A stretch of DNA of 64,000 nucleotides from Kineococcus mangrovi (GCF_041320705.1 NZ_JBGGTQ010000003.1:124001-188000); one strand, 5' to 3'. Shown: positions 7,908-18,572, counted from the first letter of the stretch. Notes: a model not told the origin generated them from the letters alone. A program made the numbers and translations.

Positions 7908-9632
7908 GTGCCCGCTGCCCCCGTGGCCCCGGCGGACGACACCGCCTTCACCGCCGCCCTGGTGGCCGACCTCGACCACCGGGTGCGGGGTCTGCTCGCC
8001 GCCGGTGCGACCGACCTCGGACCCCTGGCCCACCGGGAGACGACCGCCCGCCTCAAGGGGCTCGTCACGGCCTACTCGCACCCGCGGTCGGCCCACCACC
8101 ACGACGACCGGCTCCCCGTCCTCGCGGCCCGCCTGGGGACGCTGCTCGCCGCGGCGCAGACGCCGAGCGGGCTGTTCGACAGCACGAACCTCGCCTCGCC
8201 GCCGGACACGGCCTTCACCGTCAACGACCTGTGCCTGACGGCCGAGCTCGCGGGGCGCGAACCCGCGCTGGCGGACCTGGCCGCGGGTCTGCGCGCCGTC
8301 GCCGGGCGGACGCTCCCGCCTTTGCTGACCGGCGGGGTGCACACGCCCAACCACCGCTGGGAGCTCTCGAGCGCCCTGGCCCGCCTCGGTGCGCTCCTCG
8401 GGGCGCCGGAGGCCGTGCGCGGACGGGTCGAGGAGTGGCTCGCCGAGGGGGTCGACCTGCAGGAGGACGGCATGTACTCCGAGCGCAGCCCGCTGTACGC
8501 GGGGGCGGTCACCAGCCCGTCGCTGCTCGTGATCGCCGACCTGCTCGACCGGCCCGACCTGCTGGACCCGGTCCGGCGCAACCTCGAGGCCTTCCTGCCG
8601 CTGCTCGACGAGGACGGCGCGCTGGAGTCGGTGCACTCGCGCCGGCAGGACCAGCACACCGCCGGTCACCCCGGCGCCGGGCTGCTGCTGGCGTACCGGC
8701 GGTTCGCCCTCGCCGAGGACCGCGGCGACCTCGCCGACGCCGCCCGGCTGCTGCAGTCCCGCGGCCTGGACGGCCGGTCGGTGCTGCCGGAGGTGCTGGC
8801 CCACCCGGCCCTGGGCGGGGTGCTGCCCGCGGGCACGGGGCGGGCGTGGGCGGGGGAGGCCGTCCTGGCCGCGTCCGGTCTGGCCGTCCACGCCGCCGGC
8901 CGCACCCGGACCGTCGTCTCCGGCGGCAGCGACCAGCCCGCCGTCGGCACCATCCGGTCCGGGACGGCCAACACCGCCACGTTCCTGCGCTTCCGGCACG
9001 GCGCCGCCGTCCTGGAGTCGGTGCGGCTCTCGACCGCGTTCTTCGGGCTCGGCCCGTTCCGCAGCGCCACCCTCGAACGCGACGACGACGGCGCCCTCGT
9101 GCTGCGGCAGGAGCTGCGGGCCGGCTACTACCAGCCGCTGCCCGCCGCCGACCGCGACCCCACCGGGACCTACCCGCTGGGCGACGAGGGCCGCTTCCAC
9201 GCCGCGATGGCCTTCGAGCGCCGCGCCGTCGACCCCGTCGAGCTCACGACGACCGTCCGCGTCGCGCTGCTCGACGACGGCGCCGACCTCACCGTCGAGC
9301 TGGCCGGGGCGGCGACCTCCTACGCGCTCGAGCTCTCCTTCCGCCCCGGCGGCGTCCTGTCCGGCGCCGATCCGGTGGCCGACGGCGGCCGGGTCCTCAC
9401 CGGCCCCGAGCTGCGGTACGCCGTGGGCGAGGACGAGGTGGTGCTCACCCGGGAGGGCGGCGCGGTGGGCGCGGGCGGCGAGCACCAGCCCGCGCGCTAC
9501 GACGGCGGGGAGCAGTACGACTACCTGCAGGGCAGCCACGCCGCCGGCGGCGAGCGCGTCTACCTCACGGGACGGACGCCCGGCGTGCTGCGGCTGCGCC
9601 TGCGGGGCGGCCGGGCGGCGCACGACCGCTGA
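7908..9632 (+). CDS. Probable polysaccharide lyase-like (heparinase II/III-like alpha-toroid) protein, 574 aa
   Basis: I do not recognise an exact family. The first about 350 residues are helical repeats of the alpha/alpha-toroid kind, with the motifs TGGVHTPNHRWELSSALARL and GMYSERSPLYAGAVTSPSL. The C-terminal about 220 residues look like beta-sandwich. That two-part layout and the conserved His, Arg and Tyr recall heparinase II/III-like lyases and related glycan enzymes. There is no signal peptide, so it probably acts in the cytosol on imported oligosaccharide. GTG 7908 is chosen for CTGGAGGA just upstream and the start of good coding sequence. It is divergent from a CUT1 sugar importer, which supports a shared catabolic role. 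Function remains an inference. Confidence 0.6.
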   Translation: MPAAPVAPADDTAFTAALVADLDHRVRGLLAAGATDLGPLAHRETTARLKGLVTAYSHPRSAHHHDDRLPVLAARLGTLLAAAQTPSGLFDSTNLASPPDTAFTVNDLCLTAELAGREPALADLAAGLRAVAGRTLPPLLTGGVHTPNHRWELSSALARLGALLGAPEAVRGRVEEWLAEGVDLQEDGMYSERSPLYAGAVTSPSLLVIADLLDRPDLLDPVRRNLEAFLPLLDEDGALESVHSRRQDQHTAGHPGAGLLLAYRRFALAEDRGDLADAARLLQSRGLDGRSVLPEVLAHPALGGVLPAGTGRAWAGEAVLAASGLAVHAAGRTRTVVSGGSDQPAVGTIRSGTANTATFLRFRHGAAVLESVRLSTAFFGLGPFRSATLERDDDGALVLRQELRAGYYQPLPAADRDPTGTYPLGDEGRFHAAMAFERRAVDPVELTTTVRVALLDDGADLTVELAGAATSYALELSFRPGGVLSGADPVADGGRVLTGPELRYAVGEDEVVLTREGGAVGAGGEHQPARYDGGEQYDYLQGSHAAGGERVYLTGRTPGVLRLRLRGGRAAHDR

Positions 9633-9634
9633 GG

Positions 9635-9707
9635 CGCGCTCGGAGGGATTCGAACCCCCAACCAACCGGGTAGAAGCCGGTCGCTCTGTCCGTTGAGCTA
9701 CGAGCGC
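9635..9707 (-). tRNA. tRNA-Arg (anticodon TCT)
   Basis: Cloverleaf on the minus strand: acceptor GCGCTCG/CGAGCGC, T-arm GGTTCGAATCC and anticodon stem CCGG/CCGG with loop CTTCTAC. No CCA is encoded. It reads codon AGA, rare at this GC content. It starts 2 nt after the stop of the convergent upstream gene. Confidence 0.95.
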
Positions 9708-9787
9708 AGGGCGCCGGCGGACCGGCTGGTGCAGCTGGCCGTCAGCGTAGCGACCCCGCGGGTGGCGGGCGCCCCGGCGCGGGCGAC

Positions 9788-9793
9788 TAGCCT
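9788..9793 (+). promoter_or_regulatory. Putative -10 element of ettA (leaderless)
   Basis: TAGCCT, then 6 nt, then GTG at 9800, with no Shine-Dalgarno. Among the clearest examples of the pattern in this window. Confidence 0.6.
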
Positions 9794-9799
9794 GGGGCC

Positions 9800-11482
<1,683 letters not shown>

Positions 11483-11520
11483 GGGTCACCGCCGATCGGC
11501 GCGGGGTCGGGACCGGGGGC

Positions 11521-11549
11521 GCACCCGGCTCACCGGGTGAGCCGGGTGC
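11521..11549. terminator. Bidirectional hairpin between ettA and the thioesterase
   Basis: Perfect 12-bp stem GCACCCGGCTCA / TGAGCCGGGTGC with a 5-nt loop, 1 nt from the convergent thioesterase stop. No U-tract. Confidence 0.75.
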
Positions 11550-11550
11550 G

Positions 11551-12489
11551 TCACCGACCCCGCTGCCCGGGCGCCGGGAGACGGACCATTCCCTCCTGCG
11601 CGACGGTGGCCACGAGCCGGCGCTGCCGGTCGTACATCCGCCCCGTCGCCAGCCCCCGCGCCCCGGAGGCGTTGGGGCTCTCGGACACGTACAGGACCCA
11701 CTCGTCGGCCCGCGCGGGCCGGTGCCACCACATCGCGTGGTCCAGGCTCGCCACGCTCATCCCCGGGGTGGACCACGCCATCGCGTTCCGGCGCAGGACC
11801 GGCTCGAGGATGCTCAGGTCGCTCGCGTAGGCCAGGGCGCCCCGCTGCAGCAGGTCGTCGCCGGGCAGCGGGGCGTCGAGCCGGAACCAGACCGCCTGCC
11901 GGGCGCGGCGCTCGGGGTCGGGGGCCGTGTAGAGGGTCGGTTCGACGTGCCGCAGCTCCACGTGCCGGCCCCGGCCCAGCTGCCGGGCCAGCGGGTGGTC
12001 GGAGGCGTCGAGCACCGCGTAGTCGCTGACGACGTCCTCGGGGTCGGGCACGTCGGGGGCCGGTTCGGCGTGGTCCAGGCCCTCGGCGGGCGTCTGGAAC
12101 GAGGCGATGGCGGACAGGATCGGCACCCCGTCCTGCACCGCCTGCACGCGGCGCGCGGAGAAGGAGCGCCCGTCGCGCAGCCGCTCGACGGCGAACGCGA
12201 CGGGGACGAGCGGGTCACCGGGCCGCAGGAAGTAGGCGTGCAGCGAGTGCAGGGACCGGTCCGCGTCGACCGTGCGTCCGGCGGCGACCGCCACCTGCCC
12301 CAGCACCTGGCCGCCGAACAGCCGCTGGCGCCAGTGCGGCAGGTTCGGGCCGGTGAAGACGTCCGCGGCCCCGTCGCCGGGGGCGTCGGCGGGGTGGACG
12401 TCGAGGACGTCGAGCAGCGGGGACACGTGGTGGTCTCGGTGGTGGTCTCGGTGGTGGTCTCGGTGGTGGTCTCGGTGGCGGTCGGGCAC
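11551..12489 (-). CDS. tesB: Acyl-CoA thioesterase II (TesB-like) with N-terminal RDHH repeat, 312 aa
   Basis: Hydrolyses acyl-CoA to free fatty acid and CoA. The double hot-dog layout is clear: the first domain has GGQVLGQVAVAAGRTV and LHSLHAYFLRPGD, the second LAYASDLSILEPVL and SLDHAMWWHRP. A catalytic Asp lies in YASDLS and the Gln/Thr network is family-like. Two starts are possible. GTG 12426 begins at VSPLLDVL, where homology starts, but has no ribosome site. GTG 12489 has TACGGT exactly 6 nt upstream, the window's leaderless pattern, and adds VPDRH followed by four in-frame RDHH units (residues 6-21). I prefer 12489 with moderate confidence. The divergent gene begins 63 nt away. Confidence 0.85.
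   Translation of the reverse strand: MPDRHRDHHRDHHRDHHRDHHVSPLLDVLDVHPADAPGDGAADVFTGPNLPHWRQRLFGGQVLGQVAVAAGRTVDADRSLHSLHAYFLRPGDPLVPVAFAVERLRDGRSFSARRVQAVQDGVPILSAIASFQTPAEGLDHAEPAPDVPDPEDVVSDYAVLDASDHPLARQLGRGRHVELRHVEPTLYTAPDPERRARQAVWFRLDAPLPGDDLLQRGALAYASDLSILEPVLRRNAMAWSTPGMSVASLDHAMWWHRPARADEWVLYVSESPNASGARGLATGRMYDRQRRLVATVAQEGMVRLPAPGQRGR
12427..12474. repeat. 12-bp tandem repeat, four perfect copies, in frame with tesB
   Basis: Unit GTGGTGGTCTCG on the plus strand; on the minus strand it encodes Arg-Asp-His-His. It lies inside the longer tesB reading frame or, if the shorter start is used, in its leader. Because the unit is four codons, copy-number changes would preserve the frame. 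Confidence 0.9.
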
Positions 12490-12495
12490 CTCGGC

Positions 12496-12501
12496 ACCGT
12501 A
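12496..12501 (-). promoter_or_regulatory. Putative -10 element of tesB
   Basis: Minus-strand TACGGT, 6 nt before GTG 12489. It supports the longer TesB start. Confidence 0.5.
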
Positions 12502-12540
12502 CCGAGCGCCGCAGCGCGGGTGCGGCGGCACGGTCGGGGG

Positions 12541-12546
12541 TAGCGT
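12541..12546 (+). promoter_or_regulatory. Putative -10 element of the zinc-type oxidoreductase gene
   Basis: TAGCGT, 6 nt, then GTG 12553. It faces the tesB promoter across about 40 nt. Confidence 0.6.
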
Positions 12547-12552
12547 CGGCGC

Positions 12553-13518
12553 GTGCTCGCCGCCCGCGCCGTCCGCGCCAGCTCCGACGACCCCCTGTCC
12601 GCCCTCGAGGTGGCCGACGCCCCGGCCGCCGAGCCGCCGGCCGGCTGGGTCCGCGTCGACGTGCAGGCCGCCGCGCTCAACCGGCACGACCTGTGGAGCC
12701 TGCGCGGGGTGGGCCTGCCCGCCGACCGCCTCCCGATGGTGCTCGGCTGCGACGCGACGGGGACGCTGGAGGACGGGTCGGCGGTCGTCGTGCACGCCGT
12801 CGTCTCCGACGAGGACTTCCGCGGGGACGAGACGCTCGACCCGCGACGGACGCTGCTGTCGGAGCGGCACCCGGGGACGATCGCCGAGCACGTCTGGGTC
12901 CCGCGCCGCAACGTCCTGCCCCGGCCGGACGGCTGGTCGCCCGAGCGCGCGGCCTCCCTCGGGACGGCGTGGCTGACGGCCTACCGGATGCTGTTCACCC
13001 AGGCGCGGGCCGTGCCGGGGCAGACCGTGCTCGTCCAGGGCGCCGCCGGCGGCGTCTCCAACGCGCTGGTCGCGCTCGGTGCGGCGGCGGGTCTGCGGGT
13101 CTGGGTGACCGGGCGTTCGCCCGAGCGGCTGGAGAAGGCCCGCGCCTGGGGCGCGGCGGCGACGTTCGCCGCGGGGGAGCGGCTGCCCGCCCGCGTCGAC
13201 GCGGTGTTCGAGACGGTCGGCGAGGCGACGTGGAAGCACTCGGTGCAGTCGCTGAAACCCGGCGGGTGCGTCGTCGTGGCCGGCGCGACCACGGGCGGGG
13301 ACGCGCCCGCGATGCTGGAGAACGTGTTCTTCAAGCAGTTGCGCGTCCTGGGCTCGACCATGGGCACGCGCGAGGAGTTCGAGCGGCTGCTGCAGTTCTG
13401 CGACAGCGCCGGACTGGCCCCCGAGGTCGACTCGGTGCACGCCCTCGCCGACGCCCGCGACGCCTTCGCCCGGCTGGAGTCCGGCGAGGCCGTCGGCAAG
13501 GTCCTCGTGCGCGTCTGA
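12553..13518 (+). CDS. MDR-family NAD(P)-dependent oxidoreductase (quinone oxidoreductase-like), 321 aa
   Basis: Medium-chain dehydrogenase/reductase. The GroES-like N-terminal domain (about 1-125) contains AALNRHDLWSLRG and VLGCDATGTL. The Rossmann domain follows, with VLVQGAAGGVSNALVALG (the nucleotide-binding Gly-rich loop of the quinone-reductase branch) and VTGRSPERLEKARAWGA. The C-terminus EAVGKVLVRV closes as in QOR proteins. It lacks the structural zinc Cys cluster, so it is probably zinc-free despite the usual 'zinc-binding dehydrogenase' label. Likely a cytosolic NADPH-dependent reductase of enones or quinones; substrate unknown. A leaderless start at 12553 is supported by TAGCGT. 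It is convergent with pckG across a long hairpin. Confidence 0.88.
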   Translation: MLAARAVRASSDDPLSALEVADAPAAEPPAGWVRVDVQAAALNRHDLWSLRGVGLPADRLPMVLGCDATGTLEDGSAVVVHAVVSDEDFRGDETLDPRRTLLSERHPGTIAEHVWVPRRNVLPRPDGWSPERAASLGTAWLTAYRMLFTQARAVPGQTVLVQGAAGGVSNALVALGAAAGLRVWVTGRSPERLEKARAWGAAATFAAGERLPARVDAVFETVGEATWKHSVQSLKPGGCVVVAGATTGGDAPAMLENVFFKQLRVLGSTMGTREEFERLLQFCDSAGLAPEVDSVHALADARDAFARLESGEAVGKVLVRV

Positions 13519-13529
13519 GCGCGGGAGGT

Positions 13530-13584
13530 CACCGCCGTCACGTCCTCCCGGCGAGCCCGGTGCCCGGTGGACGTGACGGCGGTG
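13530..13584. terminator. Bidirectional hairpin between the oxidoreductase gene and pckG
   Basis: 16-bp perfect arms CACCGCCGTCACGTCC (13530-13545) and GGACGTGACGGCGGTG (13569-13584) around a 23-nt loop, between convergent genes. Confidence 0.75.
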
Positions 13585-13625
13585 GTTCGTGGGGAACCCC
13601 GGTCGGGGGTTCGGGTCCGGACGGC

Positions 13626-15545
13626 TCAGTCGGTCGTCCACTCCGCCCAGCGGCGCTGCTCCCAGCGGGCCGCGCGCAGCTCGCCGCGGACCTCCTCCAG
13701 GCGGCGCGTCAGGTCGCGGGGCAGCTTGTCCCCGAACCGCGCGAAGTACGTCTCCAGCTCGTCGAGCTCCGCGGTCCACGTCGCCGGGTCGATCGCGAAC
13801 AACTCGGCCAGGTCGGCCGCGGGCACGTCCAGCCCGGCCACGTCCAGGTCGCCGGGGACCGGGACCAGGCCCACCGGGGTCGGCAGCGCGCCGACCTGCC
13901 CGGCCAGCCGGGCGCAGATCCACGCGACCACGCGGGAGTTCTCCCCGAACCCGGGCCACAGGTACCGCCCGTCCTCACCCCGGCGGAACCAGTTCACCCC
14001 GAACACGGCGGGCGGCTGCGACAACCGGTCGGCCATGCCCAGCCAGTGCGCGAAGTAGTCGGCCATGTCGTACCCGGAGAAGGGCAGCATCGCGAACGGG
14101 TCGTGCCGCAGCTCACCGACCGTGCCCTCGGCCGCGGCGGTCTGCTCGCTGGAGATCGAGGCCCCCAGGAACACCCCGGCCCGCCAGTCCGGCGCCTGCG
14201 ACACCAGCGGCACGTTCGTCCGGCGCCGCCCGCCGAACAGCACCGCGTCGACCACGACGCCGGCCGGGTCGTCGAGGTCGCCGGCGATGGAGGGGCACTG
14301 CGCCGCCGCCACGGTGAACCGGGCGTTGGGGTGCGCGGCCGGGGTGGCCGAGGCCGGGGTCCAGTCCCGCCCGCGCCAGTCGGTCAGGTGCTCGGGGACC
14401 TGCTCGGTCATGCCCTCCCACCACACGTCCCCGTCGTCGGTGAGCGCGACGTTGGTGAAGATGACGTCCCGGTCCAGCATCTGCATCGCCGTCGGGTTCG
14501 TCGACCATCCCGTGCCCGGGGCGACCCCGAAGAACCCCGCCTCGGGGTTGATGGCCCGCAACCTGCCCTGGTCGTCGGGGCGCATCCAGGCGATGTCGTC
14601 GCCGATCGTCTGCACCTGCCAGCCCGGCAGCGTCGGGCGCAGCATGGCCAGGTTCGTCTTCCCGCACGCCGAGGGGAACGCCGCGGCGAGGTGGAACACC
14701 CGCTGGTCGGGGTCGGTCACCTTGACCAGCAGCATGTGCTCGGCCAGCCAGCCCTCCTCCCGGCCCATGGCCGAGGCGATGCGCAGCGCGAAGCACTTCT
14801 TGCCCAGCAGCGCGTTCCCGCCGTAGCCGGAGCCGAAGGAGAAGATCTCCCGGGACTCGGGGAAGTGCGCGACGTACTTCAGGTCGTTGCAGGGCCAGGC
14901 CACGTCCGGGCGGGCCCGGCCGACGGCGTCCACCAGCGGGAACCCCACCGAGTGCACCGCCGGCACCCAGGCGGTGCCCGGGCCGATCGCGGCGAGGGCG
15001 TCGGTCCCCGTCCGGGTCATGACCCGCATCGAGACCACCGCGTACGGGGAGTCGGTGACCTGCACGCCGAGCTGGGAGATCGGACCGCCGACCGGGCCCA
15101 TCGAGAACGGCACCACGTACATCGTGCGGCCGCGCATCGAACCGTCGAACACCCCGGCCAGCTCCTCGCGCAACGCGGTCGGCTCGCGCCAGTTGTTCGT
15201 CGGGCCGGCGTCCTCGCGGCGGCGGGAGGCGATGAACGTGCGCGACTCCACGCGCGCCACGTCCGTCGGGGCCGACCGGGCCAGGAACGAGCCGGGCCGC
15301 AGGTCCTCGTTCAGCCGGATCAACGTCCCCGCCTCGACCATCTGCGTCGTGAGCCGGTCGAACTCCTCGGCCGAGCCGTCGCACCACACGACGGCGTCCG
15401 GCTGCGTGAGGGCCGCGACCCGCCGCACCCACGCCACGACGGACGGGTCGGCACCGGGGTGCTGGACGCTCAGCCGGGCGGGCCGGTGGGGGAGCGGGGT
15501 CCCCGCCGGCTGGACGGGTGCGTCACGCGTCAACTCGATGGTCAC
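13626..15545 (-). CDS. pckG: Phosphoenolpyruvate carboxykinase (GTP), 639 aa
   Basis: Converts oxaloacetate and GTP to PEP, GDP and CO2, the entry to gluconeogenesis. Family marks are all present: [13 protein letters not shown] (P-loop with the reactive Cys of the GTP-class enzymes), GDDIAWM, the metal-binding region [15 protein letters not shown] and the substrate block [11 protein letters not shown]. Length fits the monomeric GTP type, unlike the about 530-aa ATP type. GTG 15545 is chosen because GAAGGAGG lies 9 nt upstream. It is divergent from a RamB-type regulator that in corynebacteria controls acetate and gluconeogenic genes, so direct control is plausible (inference). Confidence 0.97.
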   Translation of the reverse strand: MTIELTRDAPVQPAGTPLPHRPARLSVQHPGADPSVVAWVRRVAALTQPDAVVWCDGSAEEFDRLTTQMVEAGTLIRLNEDLRPGSFLARSAPTDVARVESRTFIASRRREDAGPTNNWREPTALREELAGVFDGSMRGRTMYVVPFSMGPVGGPISQLGVQVTDSPYAVVSMRVMTRTGTDALAAIGPGTAWVPAVHSVGFPLVDAVGRARPDVAWPCNDLKYVAHFPESREIFSFGSGYGGNALLGKKCFALRIASAMGREEGWLAEHMLLVKVTDPDQRVFHLAAAFPSACGKTNLAMLRPTLPGWQVQTIGDDIAWMRPDDQGRLRAINPEAGFFGVAPGTGWSTNPTAMQMLDRDVIFTNVALTDDGDVWWEGMTEQVPEHLTDWRGRDWTPASATPAAHPNARFTVAAAQCPSIAGDLDDPAGVVVDAVLFGGRRRTNVPLVSQAPDWRAGVFLGASISSEQTAAAEGTVGELRHDPFAMLPFSGYDMADYFAHWLGMADRLSQPPAVFGVNWFRRGEDGRYLWPGFGENSRVVAWICARLAGQVGALPTPVGLVPVPGDLDVAGLDVPAADLAELFAIDPATWTAELDELETYFARFGDKLPRDLTRRLEEVRGELRAARWEQRRWAEWTTD

Positions 15546-15663
15546 GTCGGCGTGCCTCCTTCGGGAGCGGTGGTCGGCGGTGGATCGGTGGTGCGTCGTC
15601 TTCCGATCCTGTGGTGCACGCACCCCCCGGACAACGACTCAGGTGGGTGAAGATCCCCCGTTC

Positions 15664-15678
15664 TTCACCTACGGTGAA
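15664..15678. promoter_or_regulatory. Perfect palindrome TTCACC-TAC-GGTGAA at the ramB-like start
   Basis: The 15-bp palindrome ends 4 nt before ATG 15683 and overlaps an alternative GTG. It lies in the 137-bp region shared with divergent pckG. Good candidate autoregulatory operator; it does not look like the published corynebacterial RamB box as I remember it. Confidence 0.45.
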
Positions 15679-15682
15679 CCGC

Positions 15683-17200
15683 ATGGCCCCGCTGCGCGTC
15701 GCTGCGCTGGAACCCCTGACCGATCCCGCGCTCGCCCCGCCGGCTCCCGAGACGGGTCTGGACGCCCTGACCGTGGGCCGCCGCATCCGTCACCACCGAC
15801 AGGCCAGGGGGTGGACGCTGGCCCAGCTCGGGGAGCAGGTCGGGGCCGCGCAGAGCCAGCTCTCGCAGGTGGAGAACGGCAAGCGCGAACCCCGGCTGTC
15901 CCTCATCACCGCCGTCGCCCGCGCGCTCGGCGTACCGCCCGCGGACCTGCTGGACCCCGCGCCCCCGCCGAGCCGGCGCGCGGCGCTGGAGATCGAGCTC
16001 GACCACGCCCAGCGCACGCCGCTGGCGCGCGCGCTGGGGCTGCCGGAGGTGCGCTCGAGCCGGAAACTGCCGACGGACGCGCTCGAGGCGCTCGTCGGGC
16101 TGCACCGCGAACTCGTCCGCCGGCACGACGCCTCCAACGCCACCCCGGAGGAGGCGCGGCGCGCGAACACCGAGATCCGCCTCCTCATGCGGGCGGTCGA
16201 CAACCAGCTGCCCGAGATCGAGGAGCTCGCCGAGGACCTCGTGCGCTCGGCCGGGTACACGGTCGGGGCGCTCACCCACCGCCAGGTGGCGCGGATGGCC
16301 ACCGACCTCGGGTTCAGCATCATCCACGTCGACGACCTGCCGCACTCCACGCGCACCGTCACCGACCTGGCCAACGGCCGCATCTACCTGCCGCCCGCCT
16401 CCATCCCCGGCGGCCACGGGCTGCGGTCCCTGGCGCTGCAGGCCATCGCGCACCGCGTGCTGGAGCACCAGCGGCCCGCCAGCTACACGCAGTTCCTGCG
16501 CCAGCGGCTGGAGATCAACTACTTCGCGGCGTGCTGCCTGCTCCCGCGCAGTGCCGCGGTGGAGTTCCTGTCCGCGGCCAAGGCCGACAAGGACCTCGCC
16601 GTGGAGGACTTCCGCGACGCGTTCGGCGTGACCCACGAGGCCGCCGCGCACCGCCTGACGAATCTGCTGACCTCCCACCTCGGGATCCCCGTGCACTTCC
16701 TGCGCGTCGGCGACGACGGCGCGCTGTACCGGGGGTACGAGAACGACGGGGTGCCCTTCCCGCAGGACTCCTCCGGCGCCATCGAGGGGCAACCGGTGTG
16801 CCGGGAGTGGACCGCTCGCACGGTGTTCGACGTGCGGAACCGCACGACGGAGAACTACCAGTACACCGACACCCCCGCCGGGACGTTCTGGTGCTCGAGC
16901 CAGACGGGCGCCAGCGACGACGGCGGGTTCTCCATCACCGTCGGCGTCCCGTACGCGCACGCCAAGTGGTTCCGCGGCCGCGACACCCGGGTGCGGACCA
17001 GGAGCACCTGCCCCGAGGCCGCGTGCTGCCGCCGGCCGCCGCAGGCGGTGGCGGACCGCTGGGCCGAGCACGCCTGGCCCAGCGCGCGGCTGCACGCCCA
17101 GACGCTGGCGCCGCTGCCGTCGGGACGCTTCCCCGGTGTCGACGACCTCGAGGTGTACTCCTTCCTCGACTCCCACGCCCCGCGCACGCCGCCGGCCTGA
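15683..17200 (+). CDS. ramB: RamB-like transcriptional regulator (XRE HTH + ImmA/IrrE-like + DUF2083), 505 aa
   Basis: DNA-binding regulator. An XRE helix-turn-helix spans about residues 31-90 (VGRRIRHHRQ, then QSQLSQVENGKREPRLSLI). A middle segment resembles the IrrE/ImmA domain, and the C-terminus is the DUF2083 region found in RamB and related short-chain acyl-sensing regulators. The metallopeptidase motif is degenerate (AHRVLEH where HExxH would stand), so proteolysis is unlikely. Near the C-terminus is a Cys cluster (CPEAACC) with an upstream FWC. In Corynebacterium glutamicum RamB represses acetate and glyoxylate genes; the role here is inferred from homology and adjacency to pckG. The start could also be GTG 15674. 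No clear ribosome site. Confidence 0.82.
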   Translation: MAPLRVAALEPLTDPALAPPAPETGLDALTVGRRIRHHRQARGWTLAQLGEQVGAAQSQLSQVENGKREPRLSLITAVARALGVPPADLLDPAPPPSRRAALEIELDHAQRTPLARALGLPEVRSSRKLPTDALEALVGLHRELVRRHDASNATPEEARRANTEIRLLMRAVDNQLPEIEELAEDLVRSAGYTVGALTHRQVARMATDLGFSIIHVDDLPHSTRTVTDLANGRIYLPPASIPGGHGLRSLALQAIAHRVLEHQRPASYTQFLRQRLEINYFAACCLLPRSAAVEFLSAAKADKDLAVEDFRDAFGVTHEAAAHRLTNLLTSHLGIPVHFLRVGDDGALYRGYENDGVPFPQDSSGAIEGQPVCREWTARTVFDVRNRTTENYQYTDTPAGTFWCSSQTGASDDGGFSITVGVPYAHAKWFRGRDTRVRTRSTCPEAACCRRPPQAVADRWAEHAWPSARLHAQTLAPLPSGRFPGVDDLEVYSFLDSHAPRTPPA

Positions 17201-17282
17201 ACGTCCCGCGGGTGCGTCGGGCGAGAGCGCGTGCGAAGGTGACGACGAGGCCAGGACCTGGCCCCACGCCGACCCGCGGTCC

Positions 17283-17296
17283 CCGGACCGGTCCGG
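17283..17296. promoter_or_regulatory. 14-bp palindrome upstream of egtA
   Basis: CCGGACCGGTCCGG is a perfect palindrome 23 nt before the egtA GTG. It could be an operator or a small hairpin in the leader; nothing else identifies it. Confidence 0.3.
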
Positions 17297-17318
17297 ACCT
17301 GGAAGGGGCTGCACCACC

Positions 17319-18572
17319 GTGTCGCTCACCGCCCCCCACGCCGACGAGGTGACCTCGCCGGCCCCGCCCGACGCCCTGCGCGCCCACGTCGCCGCCGCCG
17401 CGCTGCGGCCCTCGGGCACCGGGTCGGTCGGTCTGGAGCTCGAACGCCACGTCGTCGACCTGCGCGCCCCGCGGTGCCGGGTGGGCTGGGACCGGTTGAC
17501 CTCGCTCGTCGCGGGGTTCGCGCCTCCCGGCGGGTCGCGGCTGACCCTCGAACCCGGCGGGCAGGTCGAGCTGTCCACCCCGCCGGGAGACCTGGTCGGC
17601 ACCGTCGCGGTCCTGGAACGCGACGCGGCCGCCGTCGACGCGCTGCTCGCCGCCGACGGGCTGGCCGCCCTCGCCACCGGGCTCGACCCGGTCCGCGCCC
17701 CCGTCCGCGTCCACCCCGGGTCCCGGTACCGGGCGATGGAGGCGCACTTCGACGCCGTCGGCCACCACCTCGACGGCGCGACGATGATGGCCTCGACCGC
17801 CTCCCTGCAGGTCAACCTCGACGCCGGGCCCGCCGCGGGCTGGGCCCTGCGGCTGCAGCACGTGCGCCGGCTGACGCCCGTCCTCGTCGCGCTGGCGGCG
17901 ACCTCGCCGTTGCGGCGGGGAGTCCCCGCGGGTGCGGTCTGCGGCCGCCAGGAGGTGTGGGGCCGGCTGGAACCCGGCCGCTGCCGGGCCCCCGGGGCCG
18001 GGACGGACCCGGTGGCGGAGTGGGTGGAGTTCGCGTTCGCGGCCCCCGTCATGTTCGTGCGGGCGCAGGCGACGGGGGAGTGCGAGCCCGTGCGCGCGCA
18101 CGTCCCGTTCGGCGACTGGGCCGCCGGTGAGGTCCTGCTCGACGGCCGCCGCCCCGGCACCGACGACGTCGAGGCTCACCTCACGACGCTGTGGCCGCCG
18201 GTGCGGCTGCGGGGCTTCGCCGAGCTGCGGTTCCTCGACGCCGTGCCCGCGGCGCTGCGCCCGGGGCTGGCCGCCGTCGTCGCGACCGTCGTCGACGACC
18301 CCGTGGCCGCGGACGCCGCCGCGGACGCCGCCGGACCCGTGGCCCACCGCGGGGCCGACGCGGTCCGGCTCGGGCTCGTCGACCCGGAGCTGCGCCGGGC
18401 CGCGCTCGGCGTGCTCGACGCGGCCGCCGCCCGGGTCGACCCCGCGCTCGTGCCCGCCGTCCACGCCTGGACGGACCTGCTCGCGGCGGGCCGCGGCCCC
18501 GCCGACCTCGTGACCGACCGGTTCCGCGACCAGGGACCGGACGCCTGCCTGACCGCGGAGGAGCTCCGGTGA
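17319..18572 (+). CDS. egtA: Ergothioneine biosynthesis glutamate-cysteine ligase EgtA, 417 aa
   Basis: ATP-dependent ligase making gamma-glutamyl-cysteine, the sulfur donor used by EgtB. GCS2-type motifs are visible: an acidic block at the start of the catalytic domain ([12 protein letters not shown]), [13 protein letters not shown] and [12 protein letters not shown]. These correspond to the Glu and Asn ligands of the metal-ATP site. Length matches actinobacterial EgtA. GTG 17319 is preceded by GGAAGGGG. The gene ends in GTGA shared with egtB, which fixes the order and suggests translational coupling. Function is assigned from family plus the egtB-egtC neighbours. Confidence 0.93.
   Translation: MSLTAPHADEVTSPAPPDALRAHVAAAALRPSGTGSVGLELERHVVDLRAPRCRVGWDRLTSLVAGFAPPGGSRLTLEPGGQVELSTPPGDLVGTVAVLERDAAAVDALLAADGLAALATGLDPVRAPVRVHPGSRYRAMEAHFDAVGHHLDGATMMASTASLQVNLDAGPAAGWALRLQHVRRLTPVLVALAATSPLRRGVPAGAVCGRQEVWGRLEPGRCRAPGAGTDPVAEWVEFAFAAPVMFVRAQATGECEPVRAHVPFGDWAAGEVLLDGRRPGTDDVEAHLTTLWPPVRLRGFAELRFLDAVPAALRPGLAAVVATVVDDPVAADAAADAAGPVAHRGADAVRLGLVDPELRRAALGVLDAAAARVDPALVPAVHAWTDLLAAGRGPADLVTDRFRDQGPDACLTAEELR

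Noticed and set aside
9635-9707. tRNA-Arg as an integration site
   Set aside because: No duplicated 3' tRNA fragment, integrase or atypical composition nearby; both flanks are ordinary chromosomal genes.
12427-12474. Possible CRISPR-like or minisatellite array
   Set aside because: Only four contiguous 12-bp units without spacers; it is a simple coding tandem repeat.
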